From Chamaecyparis obtusa (taxonomy: Eukaryota > Streptophyta > Pinopsida > Cupressales > Cupressaceae): 64,000 bases of DNA. The notes under the pieces are model-generated. The model was not told where the DNA came from, made no database searches, and saw nothing but the letters and a program-made list of their open reading frames with translations. Positions 10,686-20,746 of this stretch are shown here, in pieces (positions within the stretch are counted from its first letter, which is position 1; every line of letters starts with the position of its first letter). Location: positions 590,001 to 654,000 of the forward strand of contig BSBK01004078.1 in NCBI GenBank assembly GCA_027943335.1, in the 5' to 3' direction. A program made the translations under genes and the position numbers.

Positions 10686-12083
10686 ATGGCATCATCTTAT
10701 CAAACCATTCAAACCAAGGAAGAAAAGGGTAAGAAGGTTACTTTAATAAAGAACACAACCTAGATAGAGCCTCACTACAAACTTCATCCAGAAGTTTCAT
10801 CTCAACTTGATGACAAGGGCACGCACTCTTTGATACTGTCAAGGCTTCTACTAGTAAAAGATGTAAGGCATTACATCCACTGTAAAATCAATGAAATTGA
10901 TGACTTTGAGCTTTAGTCCACCTATCAAGAGCTTTGCACTGATGGAAAACTAAAGGATAACCACAAGCACTTAGAGGTAAAAGGATTAACTAATGCCCTA
11001 TATTTCTTGAATGAGTTTAAAACTGAATGGATGTGTATCATGCTAAGATGAGTAAATGAAGAAAATTTATGGTTGGATGAACCGATGAAAATAAAAAAAG
11101 GATGTTATACATGTGGTCACTGGGTATCCCATGACTGACAAAGAAAAATTGAGATTGAGAAGTTAATAGGAGCTAAATGAGATGGTAGAGGCATGAGAAT
11201 AAATGCTATCAACAACCCTGAGATGAGATTTAGTGTGTGTGTTATTGTGAAGAAGGGTTTGCAACTTGACATAGTTGAGTTGATGTTGAGACAATTGGAA
11301 GAGAACATGAGAACCATCAAAGTAGAAAGATCAAATACTTGCAAATTTGGCTCATTATTGGTATGTACATTCTTCTATTTGTAAAACTATTTTCCATTAG
11401 TCAATAGCATAGAATGGGATGTCAACCGACCAGTCATTGTACAAATAAGTGAATTTATTAATAACCTAGATAAGAATTATGAACCGGTCATGGAAGAGTA
11501 TTTTGGAAAATTCAAAGAAAGAATGGAGAAAAGATAAGGATCCCAGCACATCTAGTAGATAAATACAAGCATGAAATTTGTTTCTTGGTAGATATCGACA
11601 CCACCCTAATTAAAGTAGTAGAGCCAAGGATAGCTTGGCTACCTCCCATGGAATATAAGATAGACATTGACCAAGCTACAAAAGAAATCAAGGCTTTACA
11701 TGCTGAGCCTAGGGATAAGGATGCTACATGGTTTGGAACCTATGATGAGGCCAAATCTAGAATAAAGATGGGACTTGTAGTTGAAAATATGGGTAGGAAA
11801 AAGGAGAAAATGGTGAAAACTCTAAAGAAACAATTTGGTATAACTGATGACAACATTGAGAAATTAGTTGAAGAGGAAACTGAGTCTGATGATCATGAAT
11901 AGGAAGATCCACCTAAGGCTACACAAAGTAAAGGTAAACAGGTTGATACTTCAACCTAGACAAGGACAAGGTCATAAACTGGTAGTTCACCACCTTTCAA
12001 TAAAGACGTTGCAAAGATTACAATGCCTACAACAACACATACCTATCAAAAGAGAAAAATAGAGGCCACCACCGAGTTCCTAG
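10686..12083 (+). pseudogene. Element A: unknown ORF (additional ORF), decayed
   Basis: A reading frame opens at the ATG at 10686 and runs with a few in-frame stops to 11384. A frame change then leads into the frame of 11585-11902 and its continuation to about 12083. I do not recognise the family. What can be seen: a Lys/Glu-rich start (TKEEKGKK), a Cys-His patch (GCYTCGHWVSHD, about 11100-11140), a hydrophobic Phe/Leu-rich segment near 11340-11400, a helical central part, and an acidic tail (EEETESDDHE) followed by Gln/Thr/Ser-rich sequence. The stops are TAG or TGA where Gln or Arg is plausible. It is cut at 12083 by the LTR of element C. It may be an extra ORF of a retroelement or a captured gene. 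Confidence 0.5.
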
Positions 12084-12091
12084 TGTAATAC
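12084..12091 (+). repeat. Element C 5' LTR, first 8 bases
   Basis: TGTAATAC, the start of the LTR seen on the opposite strand at 40627 (element G). Element D is inserted right after it; its duplicated target AATAC is 12087-12091 and 19449-19453. The LTR resumes at 19454 with 'cccaaaaatgggctatagg', the same order as in G. Confidence 0.88.
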
Positions 12092-12943
12092 TGATGAAGG
12101 GTGCTCCCCTTAATACCACAAACACATAATAGAAATAGAGAAACAACAACAACAATATGCAAGAATAGAAAATTGGCTTCTTATTATCTCCACAAATGTG
12201 GAATTACAAACTTTCAGAATTACAATATGCAAAGCTACATGGGCATTCCCTTACAATATTCTATAGGACAAAGCCTCAAATCAATACCCAGATCTACTAC
12301 CTAGAACTTTCCTAGACAACACTACGGACCTTCTTTATATAGGCATTTTCCACCACCCGAGAAGGTTCCAGAAATTTAGCCCTAAGGGCCGACCAAACTT
12401 AGAATTATTTTATTTTTCAATTTATTACATCAAAGTTGACTCAAAATAAATTTTGAAACCCGAAAAAAATTTTTGAAAGAAAATTATTTTTCGCCATTTC
12501 AGGTGACCCAACTTTCGGAGACCATAAGTCATCACCAGTTGACCTAATTGACTATTATAACCCCATTTTAGAAAGGCCACAAAGCTCTCTACAGGCTTGA
12601 CTTGCGCAAGCGCCTGTCACCCAAATTTTTGACCTCATCCAAAGCTTCTAAAGCCTTCAAAACTGAGTTCAAAGTTTCTGTACCCTGCTACCAATACTGA
12701 AAATCTTCAATATCTTCAAAACTAGACCTAATCTAGCAATGAAACTTTACTGGCAGGCTGATATGACTGAGATGAACCTACACATGTAAAATCATAACAT
12801 TCCAAGATTTATGACCAACTTACTAAAAATAGAAAGTTTCCATAAATAGCAGCTCTGCACAAAATAGCCCTTATTGAATACAAAAATAGAAATATTTTTG
12901 GGTGATGCAAGATTGCTCTTACACCCAGGATGCTCCTGCATCA
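12092..12943 (-). repeat. Element D 3' LTR
   Basis: On the - strand it begins TGATGCAGGAGCATC and ends CTTCATCA. It pairs with 18597-19448. A TATATAAAG box lies on the - strand near 12333-12342 and is kept in the other LTR. I could not see a clear purine tract directly before this LTR. Confidence 0.96.
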
Positions 12944-12999
12944 GATACCTAGGGTAATTTGAGAAGTGACCCTGTCACGACTCAGGTGTGCAGAGGAAA

Positions 13000-13446
13000 A
13001 CCAAGATAGTTAACCTCCTCCTTTGTTAGCTGTGATGAATCTTCAATAGGTCATCCTTTCCATTTGACCAAATACTCTTCATATGTCATGTTCCTTGTGC
13101 TTCTACGAACATGACTATCCAGTATGTCTTCAATCTCCTTGATATCTGAACTGGTTGCTGGAATACTTCACTGTGCTGCTGTAACCTTATCTTCAACACC
13201 TCCCTCATGATACTCTGTCAAATTTGAAATGTTAAACACTGGTTAAATATTTAGCTCCATAGGGAATTCTACCTCATATGCATTTTCTGAATCATGCTTC
13301 TTCAGTATCTTACATGGCCCAAACTTTTTCATTTTCAACTTGTTATATGTACCAACCAGAAATCACTCCTTCTGCAAATGAACCATGACTTCATCTCCAA
13401 CCTAAAATTCCTTATGCCTCCTTTTCACATCTTCTTTAGCCTTATA
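13000..13446 (-). pseudogene. Element D integrase C-terminal end and chromodomain
   Basis: Downstream end of pol on the - strand. The GPY-type segment (KKFGPCKILKKHDSENAYEVEFP) maps to about 13250-13330. The chromodomain motif EEYLVKWKG is at about 13055-13082. After the WKG the reading runs Glx-Pro-Ile-Glu-Asp-Ser-Ser, with TAG or TAA codons where Gln or Trp is expected. A chromodomain is known to steer chromovirus integration towards certain chromatin. No single open frame survives here. Confidence 0.82.
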
Positions 13447-14298
13447 CTACACATTCATCTTGGTAATATGCTTCCTCACCTCCTCATGGATGTTCTTCAA
13501 GTGTTCAACAAAATCCTTAGCTTCAGCACTACTTATTTCTCCTTTATCTATCTTTCTCAATTCTGATGTATTTCTGGGACTACTCCCATATACAATTTGG
13601 AATGGTGATTTACCAGTGCTCCTGTTGACAAAATTATTGTATGCAAATTCTACCTGTGGTAAAATCAAATCCCATCCTGTTGGCTTATCTCCAACCAAAC
13701 ATCTCAGCAAATTTCCTAAACTCCTATTCACCACTTCTATCTATCCATCAGTTTGTGGATGATGTGATGAACTAAACTTCAAATTTGTCTTCAAATTCTT
13801 CCACAATGTACGCCAAAAATATCCAACGAACTTAGTGTCTCTATCTGAAACTATGGTCTTTGGCAAACCATGTAGTCTCACTACTCTGAAAAACAATTCT
13901 GCTATATGAACAACATCATTAGTCTTCTTGCAGGGAATGAAATGTGTCATCTTCAAAAATCTATCAACCACCACAAAAATTGAATCATGTCCCCACTGTG
14001 TCCTTGGTAAACCAAGAATAAAGTCTATACTAATATCCTCCCAAGGCTTCTCTGGTATAGGTAATGGCTGATACAACCCTATATTTTGCTTCACTCCCTT
14101 CGCCATCTGACATACTCTACAACTCTGTACAAACTTCTTGACATCTTGCTGCAACTGTGACCAATAATAATTTTCACTAACCAAATCAAGGGTTTTATCT
14201 CGACCAAAATGTCTAGCCAATCCTCCGCTATGCTTCTCCTTGATGAGATTCTCCCTCATAGAACTTCATGGAATGCACAACTGACTCCCCCTGAATAA
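13447..14298 (-). pseudogene. Element D integrase
   Basis: Two long pieces, 13741-14259 and 13447-13734, in the same frame and separated by one TAG. The N-terminal zinc-binding HHCC is His-Ser-Gly-Gly-Leu-Ala-Arg-His ... CRVCQ (about 14110-14235). The catalytic residues are Asp in [11 protein letters not shown], Asp in VSDRDTKF, and Glu in the EVVNRSL just after the TAG, which stands where relatives have Gln (TDGQ). Integrase would insert the cDNA. The sequence is only lightly damaged. Confidence 0.93.
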
Positions 14299-14756
14299 CA
14301 TATCATCCTAGATGATAAAATCCAGCCATTTCATCCTTTCTAGAGTAACAGGTTCTTTACAAGCTTTCCAAGCTTCACCAAAATCAAGATCCTCTGGATA
14401 CAAATTCTTGAGTTCCTTGAACCCAACCACCTCAATTTGCATCACTGTCAGCAATAGTTTCCTTCTGCTAAGTGCATCTGCAACCTTGTTAGACTTTCCA
14501 CTTCTATGTTTCAAAACAAATGTATAACTCTACAAAAACTCAACCCATTTCAAATGCCTTTGATCCAACTTTCCTTGACTATTCAAATATTGCAAAGCTT
14601 GATGATCAGTATACAAAACAAACTCCTTAGGAACTAGATAGTGTCTCCACTTCTTCAATGCCTAAACTATAGCATAAAGTTAATGATTATAAATAGAATA
14701 TTTTCTCTTGGCATCATTTAACTTCTCACTGAAATAAGCAACAGGTTTGCCTTCTT
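14299..14756 (-). pseudogene. Element D RNase H, C-terminal part
   Basis: After the solo LTR E the RNase H resumes on the - strand with QEGKPVAYFSEKLNDAKRKYS (about 14690-14755). [20 protein letters not shown] follows (about 14590-14650), then the typical end HRSGKSNKVADALSRR (about 14465-14512). Stops replace Trp or Gln in places, for example near 14667 and 14530. The matching N-terminal part is at 15783-15951. Confidence 0.9.
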
Positions 14757-14761
14757 GGCTC

Positions 14762-15782
14762 TGTATGCAAACTAGATGTCTAACTACTAGAGATGATAAA
14801 TTAACTATTAAAAGCCAATAAATCTATCTAATGCAAACACAATGAAGAATGCAAAGTAAGTATGAAATGATGAAACTAAATTAATTACCTTCACCTACCA
14901 TGCAGCTTGTCTCCATTATCCTCCTAGCCTTGATTTCTTGAAGATATTGAGCTCTCAGATTTCCAAATGAAGCCCTTTCCCAAGATGATCACCAAAGTGT
15001 GGAGATTGAATGAAATGAGTGCACAATAGCTTATGCAAACTAATGGATGGAATGCAAATGAAATGGTGATAGTATGAATTGATTTCTCTTAAAATGCTTG
15101 GATGCTTGATTGCTTGAATGCTTGAATTCCTATTATCAAAATACCTATTAGCTCTCAAATGAGAAATGTGGCTCCTTTTATAGAGTTTTGGAGGATCTAA
15201 GCCTAGGTGGCACAATCCTATGGTTGAGAATAAAAGGTGGAAGATCCCAAGGCTAAGATTGACTTGGTTGAAGGAGTTGAGAGAAAGGGGGATGTAGTTG
15301 GAATGTGAGAGGAAGAATGTTCCTCTCACATTGACATGCAGGAGAAGAAGGTGGAGGTGAAAGACACATGTCAAGTGTCTCACAAAGACCAAAGAGAGAA
15401 AGAGGGAGAGACCTATTCCTCATGAGGACTCTTGAGAATAGGACATGTGTGGGTGAGGATAATTGTAAATAAATAATTAATAATAATTATTTATATTAGC
15501 CAAAGTGATGTGTCAGGTGACTACGTAGGTGAGGTGGACTAGGAAACTTAGTCATATTTAGGTGATTGTATATTTAATTAAATCACTTTAATAAGACTAA
15601 TTAGAAGACTTAGGATAGAAGAATAGACTATAGAGAATTCACTAAATAAATTGAATAATTTATTTAATAAATACAGGACTAATTATTAATTAAATAATAA
15701 ATATTTAATTAATTTATCAAGTCAATAGTAATGAAATAATAAATATTTAATTAATTAATGAAGCCATTTTTAGGTGTATACA
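14762..15782 (-). mobile_element. Element E: solo LTR inside RNase H of D
   Basis: 1,021 bp beginning TGTATGCAAA and ending GTGTATACA on the + strand, so TG...CA on either strand with short inverted ends. It is flanked by a perfect 5-bp duplication GGCTC (14757-14761 and 15783-15787). It splits RNase H of D exactly between GAIMS and QEGKP. A TATAAAAGG box on the - strand near 15172-15183 suggests - orientation. There is no internal region, primer site or second LTR, so it is the product of LTR-LTR recombination. The 145-residue ORF in it (14955-15392, -) has no recognisable domain. Confidence 0.9.
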
Positions 15783-16650
15783 GGCTCATAATAGCTCCTG
15801 TTGCAGTACCGCTAGCATCATAGTCTACTTGAAACACCTTATTAAAATCTGGAAGTGATAAAATAGGTTGTTCTGTAGCTTTTTGTTTCAACAATTGAAA
15901 ACTCTTTTCTGCCCCATTAGTCCACTTAAACTCTTTCCTATCCCCTCTCATTGTTTCAATTAAGGGACCACAAATACTGCTAAAATTTCTGATAAATTTT
16001 CTTTAAAAACTAGCTAGACCATGAAAGGACCTTACCTCGGTAGAAATCCTTGGAGTAGGCCATTCAAGGATAGCCTGTACCTTCTCTAGGTCCATTTTTA
16101 GACCTTCTGTTGAAACTACAAATCCCAAATACACTAACTCTTTCTTCACAAAACTGCACTTCTTCAAATTAATTAACAATTTCTCATCTCTCAGCTTCTC
16201 AAACACCATATGAATATGCATCATATGTTCCTCCAATGTCTTGCTAAAGATCAAAATATCATCTAGGTAAACAATGACAAACTTACCTAGAAATTCTTTT
16301 AGAACCTCATTCATGAGCTGCATGGAAGTGCTTGGTGCATTGGTTAGCCCAAAAGGCATGACTAACCACTCATACAGTCCTTCCTTTGTCTTGAAGGCAA
16401 TCTTCCATTCATCTCTTTCTCTGATCTAAATTTGGTGATATCCACTCTTCAGATCTATCTTTGAAAAATACACAACTCCACTCAAACAATCCATAATATC
16501 ATCCATTCATGGCAATGGAAACCTATACTTGATTGTGATCTTGTTTATTGCTCTGGAATCTATACACATCCTCCATTCTCCATTCTTCTTTGGTGCTAAT
16601 ACCAGTAGTATAGCATAGGGACTCAGACTCTCTCAAATCAACCCCTTCTA
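15783..16650 (-). pseudogene. Element D reverse transcriptase and start of RNase H
   Basis: On the - strand: [21 protein letters not shown] near 16560-16620, FSKIDLKSGYHQI near 16440-16475, [20 protein letters not shown] near 16305-16362. The active-site box Tyr-Leu-Asp-Asp is at 16258-16269, followed by the thumb ([19 protein letters not shown]). After a stop near 16003 comes the RT-RNase H joint (FKWTNGAEKSFQLLKQK) and the RNase H start FQVDYDASGTATGAIMS, with its catalytic Asp. The frame is cut there by E. Several stops replace Trp, Gln or Arg codons. Confidence 0.93.
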
Positions 16651-17470
16651 CAATAACTCATGTACTTGTTTGTTCAACTCTTCACTTTCTGCTAGTGTCA
16701 TTCTATGTGATGCCTTGTTTGGAAAACTAGCTTCTGAAATCAAATCCATCTGATGACTGATCTTCCTTACTAGTCGTAAACCATCAGGTACATTATCAAA
16801 TACAATATCCTGAAACTCATTCAACAAATTTGTAACCTCTACAGGTACATCCTCTACTTCCTCTTTACCAACTTTTGGAATTAAAGAAAAACACACATGC
16901 TCATGCCTCATACCATCTAGGAATTTTCTTCCATCAACAAAAGTTATTCTTGCATTACCACATACCTTTTCTTCGGTCTCCTTCAATGGCTTTAGCTTAT
17001 GTCGCACTCCATCCTTTGTCAGGGAATAGGTATTCACATGACCATTGTGTACATCACATCTGTCAAACTGCCATGGCCTACCCAACAACATGTGACATGC
17101 ATCCATAGGTATGATATCACATAGTACCTCATCATGGTACCTGCCAATCTTGAACTTTACTAGGCACTGTTCACTGACCATGACCTTGTGGTCATCCTAC
17201 AACCAGGAAATCCGATATGGATGTGGGTGTTTTTGTCTCTTGAGCTTCAACTTTGTCACCATCTCTTCTGACACCAAATTGTCAGTGCTTCCACTATCAA
17301 TAATCACATCACAACATTTACCCTCACACTTGCATCTAGTATGAAATAGTCTCCTCCTTTGTTCAAGTTCATTCTCGCCACTCAGTAGGACTCTTCTGTT
17401 AATCAACATTTCTCCACTTTTGGCTTCTTCAAAATTTGAGGATCTCGCATCTTCATCTACATGTGCCACT
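16651..17470 (-). pseudogene. Element D protease and linker
   Basis: Aspartic protease of the Ty3 type on the - strand. The active site Asp-Ser-Gly-Ser is in DVIIDSGSTDNLVSEEM (about 17270-17315). The flap and hydrophobic core follow (LVKFKIGRYHDEVLCDI, then IPMDACHMLLGRPWQFDR near 17045-17110). A linker then ends in the pre-RT segment FQDIVFDNVPDGLRLVRKISHQMDLI. The only stop is between 17197 and 17181 in the piece YRISWL-stop-, at a probable Gln codon. The end at 16648 is a stop at the usual KGLI segment. Confidence 0.9.
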
Positions 17471-18495
17471 CTAGCCTAGCCTTCATTCCTCCTATACATC
17501 CTTCCTTGGCATTGAGGACATTCAAATGCCCTATGACCTTCTTCTCCATAGTGAAAGCATGTTCCACGAAAGCCTCCTCTTCCTGAACCTTGTCCTCTTC
17601 CTCTCTGATCTCTATTGTTCTGATTTTGAAAATGATTGCAATTGTTTCCTCTCTAATTTTGACTGCTACTAGCCTCATCCTTCTTTTTTAGATCTTCATT
17701 TTAGCTTCCATATGACCATCCACCGTGACCCCTTCCATTTTTTCTTCTCTCAAACTTCTTGTTCAGCTTTTCCTCTACTTTTAGGGCAAACTGGTACGCT
17801 TCTTCAATAATGTTCATTTGAACCAGATTCAACTCTTCTTGAATGCTTGGCCTTAACCCATTAAGGTAACGGGAAACTTTCTCCTTGTCATCTTTTGCAT
17901 GGCTTGTTCTAATGAGGATTCGTTAGAACTCCTCTGTATACTCCTGAACAGATCTTCCTACTTACTTCAAACTTTGCATCTTCTTCAGTAGGTCAAGCTC
18001 ATAATCAACAAGAATGAACTGCTGCTTCAATTTATCCACCATCTGATCCCATCTTGTGATTTTATCTTTCCCTCTTCTATTTCACTTTAATTGAATCTCT
18101 TGCCACCAGATCTTTGCATGAACTTTTAGTCTGGCCTTCGCAAATTTGACCCTATCAGGATCCTCAATATCTTCATACTCAAAATATTCTTCACATTCAT
18201 TGATCTAGTCGATCAACTCCTCTGGGTTAAGATTTCTTGAAAATGCAGGAACCTCAATCTTAGGTCTTTTTTCGATCTTGAAAATGGCCCGAAAAAGTCT
18301 TTCTTCCTCTTGGTTCACAACTTTGACTTCTCCTTCTTGATCTTCTTCTTCGGCTTCATCCTTTCTTTCATCTCTAACATTAAGATTCATTCCTCTGTGA
18401 ATCTCCTCTTACAATGCTTGCACTTGTCTCTGCAGTGCTCTAACCTTAGGTGTTACAACACCAGCTCTTCCACCATGTTCCCTTTGTGGAGGCAT
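17471..18495 (-). pseudogene. Element D gag
   Basis: Starts at the ATG whose complement is 18493-18495 (MPPQREHGG). A coiled-coil-like segment leads into the capsid (retrotrans_gag) domain: KIEVPAFSRNLNPEELIDWINECEEYF-type sequence around 18180-18255, RVKFAKARLKVHAKIWWQE around 18080-18150, and SVQEYTEEF near 17930-17965. A Lys-rich stretch and a Gly/Arg-rich box (RGRGQGSGRGGFRG) precede the zinc knuckle at about 17520-17562, which reads CFHYGEEGHRAFEC, so its second Cys is Tyr. At least six stops stand at Gln, Trp or Arg codons. Confidence 0.9.
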
Positions 18496-18582
18496 TTTTA
18501 TGATGCGCACTGAAACCTTAACCACAGTCCCGATGCAAATTGCCTCACAGTCGGTGATCTGTTTACACACTCAGGAACTCCT

Positions 18583-18594
18583 GCTCTGATACCA
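18583..18594 (-). other. Element D primer binding site (tRNA-iMet)
   Basis: Reads TGGTATCAGAGC on the - strand, two bases inside the 5' LTR edge at 18597. It is a perfect match to the initiator-Met site and fixes the - orientation of D. Confidence 0.94.
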
Positions 18595-18596
18595 CT

Positions 18597-19448
18597 TGAT
18601 GAAGGGTGCTCGCCTTAATACCACAAACACATAACAAAAATAGAGAAACAACAACAACAATATGCAAGAACAGAAAATTGGCTTCTTATTATCTCCACAA
18701 ATGTGGAATTAAAAATTTTCAGAATTACAATATGCAAAGCCACATGGGCATTCCCTTACAATATTCTACAGGACAAAGCCTCGAATCAGTACCCAGATCT
18801 ACTACCTAGAACTACCCTAGACAACACTACGAGCCTTCTTTATATAGGCATTTTCCACCGCCCGAGAAGGTTCCAGAAATTTAGCCCTAAGGGCCGACCA
18901 AAATTAGAATTATTTTATTTTTCAATTTATTACATCAAAGTTGGCTCAAAATAACTTTTGAAACCTGAACAAAAATTTTGAAGGAAAATTATTTTCTGCC
19001 ATTTCAGGTGACTCGAATTTCAAAGACCATAAGTCATCACTTGTTCACCTGATTGACTATTATAACCCCATTTTGAAAAGGCCATGAAGTGCTCTATAGG
19101 CTTGACTAGCGCAAGTGCCTATCACCCAAATTTTTGACCTCATCCAAGGCCTCTAAAGTGTTCAAAACCGAGTTCAAAGTTTCTGTACCCTGCTGCCAAT
19201 ACCAAAAATCTTCAATATCTTCAAAACTAGACCTAATCTAGCCATAAAACTTTACTGGTAGGCTGATATGACTGAGATGAACCTCCACATGTAAAATCAA
19301 AATATTCCAAGATTTATGTCCAACTTACTAAAAATAGCAAGTTTCCATAAATAGCAGCTCTGCACAAGATAGCCCTTATTGAATACAAAAATAGAAATAT
19401 TTTTGGGTGATGTAAGATTGCTCTTACACCCACGATGCTCCTGCATCA
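18597..19448 (-). repeat. Element D 5' LTR
   Basis: 852 bp, same length as its partner 12092-12943. The - strand carries a TATATAAAG box near 18838-18847, a likely promoter for D. The two short 67-residue ORFs inside both LTRs are chance frames. Confidence 0.96.
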
Positions 19449-19453
19449 AATAC

Positions 19454-20723
19454 CCCAAAAATGGGCTATAGGTTCATTAACCTCCTACATCCTCAAATTG
19501 ATCAAAATCGACATCAAAGTCCTAACCTAAGGCACATCTGCACATCAAGTTATCAAAACCCTAATAGATTTTATCCTAATTCTGCATCGGGGAATATTTC
19601 CTAAATATTCCTAATTTATCTAATTATCTTTAATTGAATATTATTTGATGATAAATGTCATTATTTATCCTAAAGTTGATTAATTGCATATGATGAATAT
19701 TTAATTAATTAATTTAATTATGCCACTTAATTATTTAATTAGATTTAATTATATTTATTCCTAATTAATATTATTTTTATTTTGACAATAAATCAAAATT
19801 CCTACAAACAATAAATTGAATATTTATTTAATTGATTTAAAATCAAAGTTGTCAAATTTAATGATTTAATTGGAATAAAGTTTGATTTAATAATTGATTA
19901 ACCCATAAATCAATTATTTTTAATTTTAAAATCAGTTAAGTTGAAAATAAATCACTTTATTTATTAAATTAATTCATATTAAATCATGCACAATAAAAAA
20001 AGAAGACAACTAGAAATGAACAATCAATTTTAAAATTGAAACTCAACATCTGATGATGAGTTGAAATTTGATCTAAACTCTATTTTGAGTAAAACTCTCC
20101 TTTTGCATGATTTTTGTGAGTTAATTATCTCTAAATTCCTGATAACTCAAAACTCAACCTGAGTTTATCAAGAGTAATTTGTGGCTTTTCTCAATGCATC
20201 CTCAAGCCCTAGATTTCTATAAAAACAAGGCTTAGCTCTTCATTTTTAATCAAAACTTGAATTTGCACAATTACTTTGGCGAATTGGCGATTGAAGGATT
20301 GAGCACTTGCGATAGGCGATTTGTTATCTTTCATAGTTGATCATTAGCTTTTGCATAGTTTCATATTCATAGATTTCATATCATTCATATTCATTCATAG
20401 CATTCTTAGATTAAATTCCCATTCCATTTCATTCATACTAGCTTAGATTCATACGGTTTCTCATTCTTATTGCATAGAAAATACAAAAATCTAGATTAAT
20501 CGACATTCATAATCTATCATATTTTGCATTCAAATCCTTCATTTAGGTGTTGCATTGTCAGTGATCTCGGTCTGATCTGAGAGTATCATACTCACATCTA
20601 CTAGAAGGCAGTAAATTGCCTAGTTAGCATATTTTTCATTTCATTGCACGATTTTGGTTTTTAGCTAACCTCTAATGTTTCACTTAGTGTTGTGTCTAAA
20701 GCTAGGTACAAAATTCACACACA
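19454..20723 (+). repeat. Element C 5' LTR, main part
   Basis: With 12084-12091 this makes an LTR of about 1.28 kb. It matches the two LTRs of G (about 1.25 kb each without their insertions) and ends in 'aaaattcacacaca', four bases before the primer site. A TATAAAAA box at 20218-20225 is a plausible promoter. Very AT-rich, with runs of 'taattaattaa' around 19600-19960. No ORF. Confidence 0.92.
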
Positions 20724-20727
20724 TTTA

Positions 20728-20746
20728 TGGCGCCCACCGTGGGGCC
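20728..20746 (+). other. Element C primer binding site
   Basis: TGGCGCCCACCGTGGGGCC, starting four bases after the LTR. The same site, with one G-to-A change, is at 52743-52761 on the - strand in G. It is of the TGGCGCC type common in Tat/Athila plant elements. I do not assign the tRNA. Confidence 0.88.

Larger units (their letters stand above)
12092..19448 (-). mobile_element. Element D: Ty3/gypsy chromovirus, inactive
   Basis: 7,357 bp with two 852-bp LTRs and a perfect 5-bp target duplication AATAC (12087-12091 and 19449-19453). On the - strand the order is 5' LTR, tRNA-iMet primer site, gag, protease, RT, RNase H, integrase, chromodomain, 3' LTR. RT before integrase and a C-terminal chromodomain mark it as a plant chromovirus. 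By eye the LTRs differ by about 5% over the first 440 bp. Pol carries many in-frame stops, and RNase H is split by the solo LTR E. Confidence 0.96.

Noticed and set aside
10686..12083. Homology between the unknown ORF of A and the passenger ORF of F
   Set aside because: Both have Phe/Leu-rich and Lys/Glu-rich parts, but I found no ordered run of shared residues; the similarity is compositional.
14955..15392. 145-residue ORF in the solo LTR
   Set aside because: No domain, low-complexity His/Leu content and position within an LTR argue for a chance frame.
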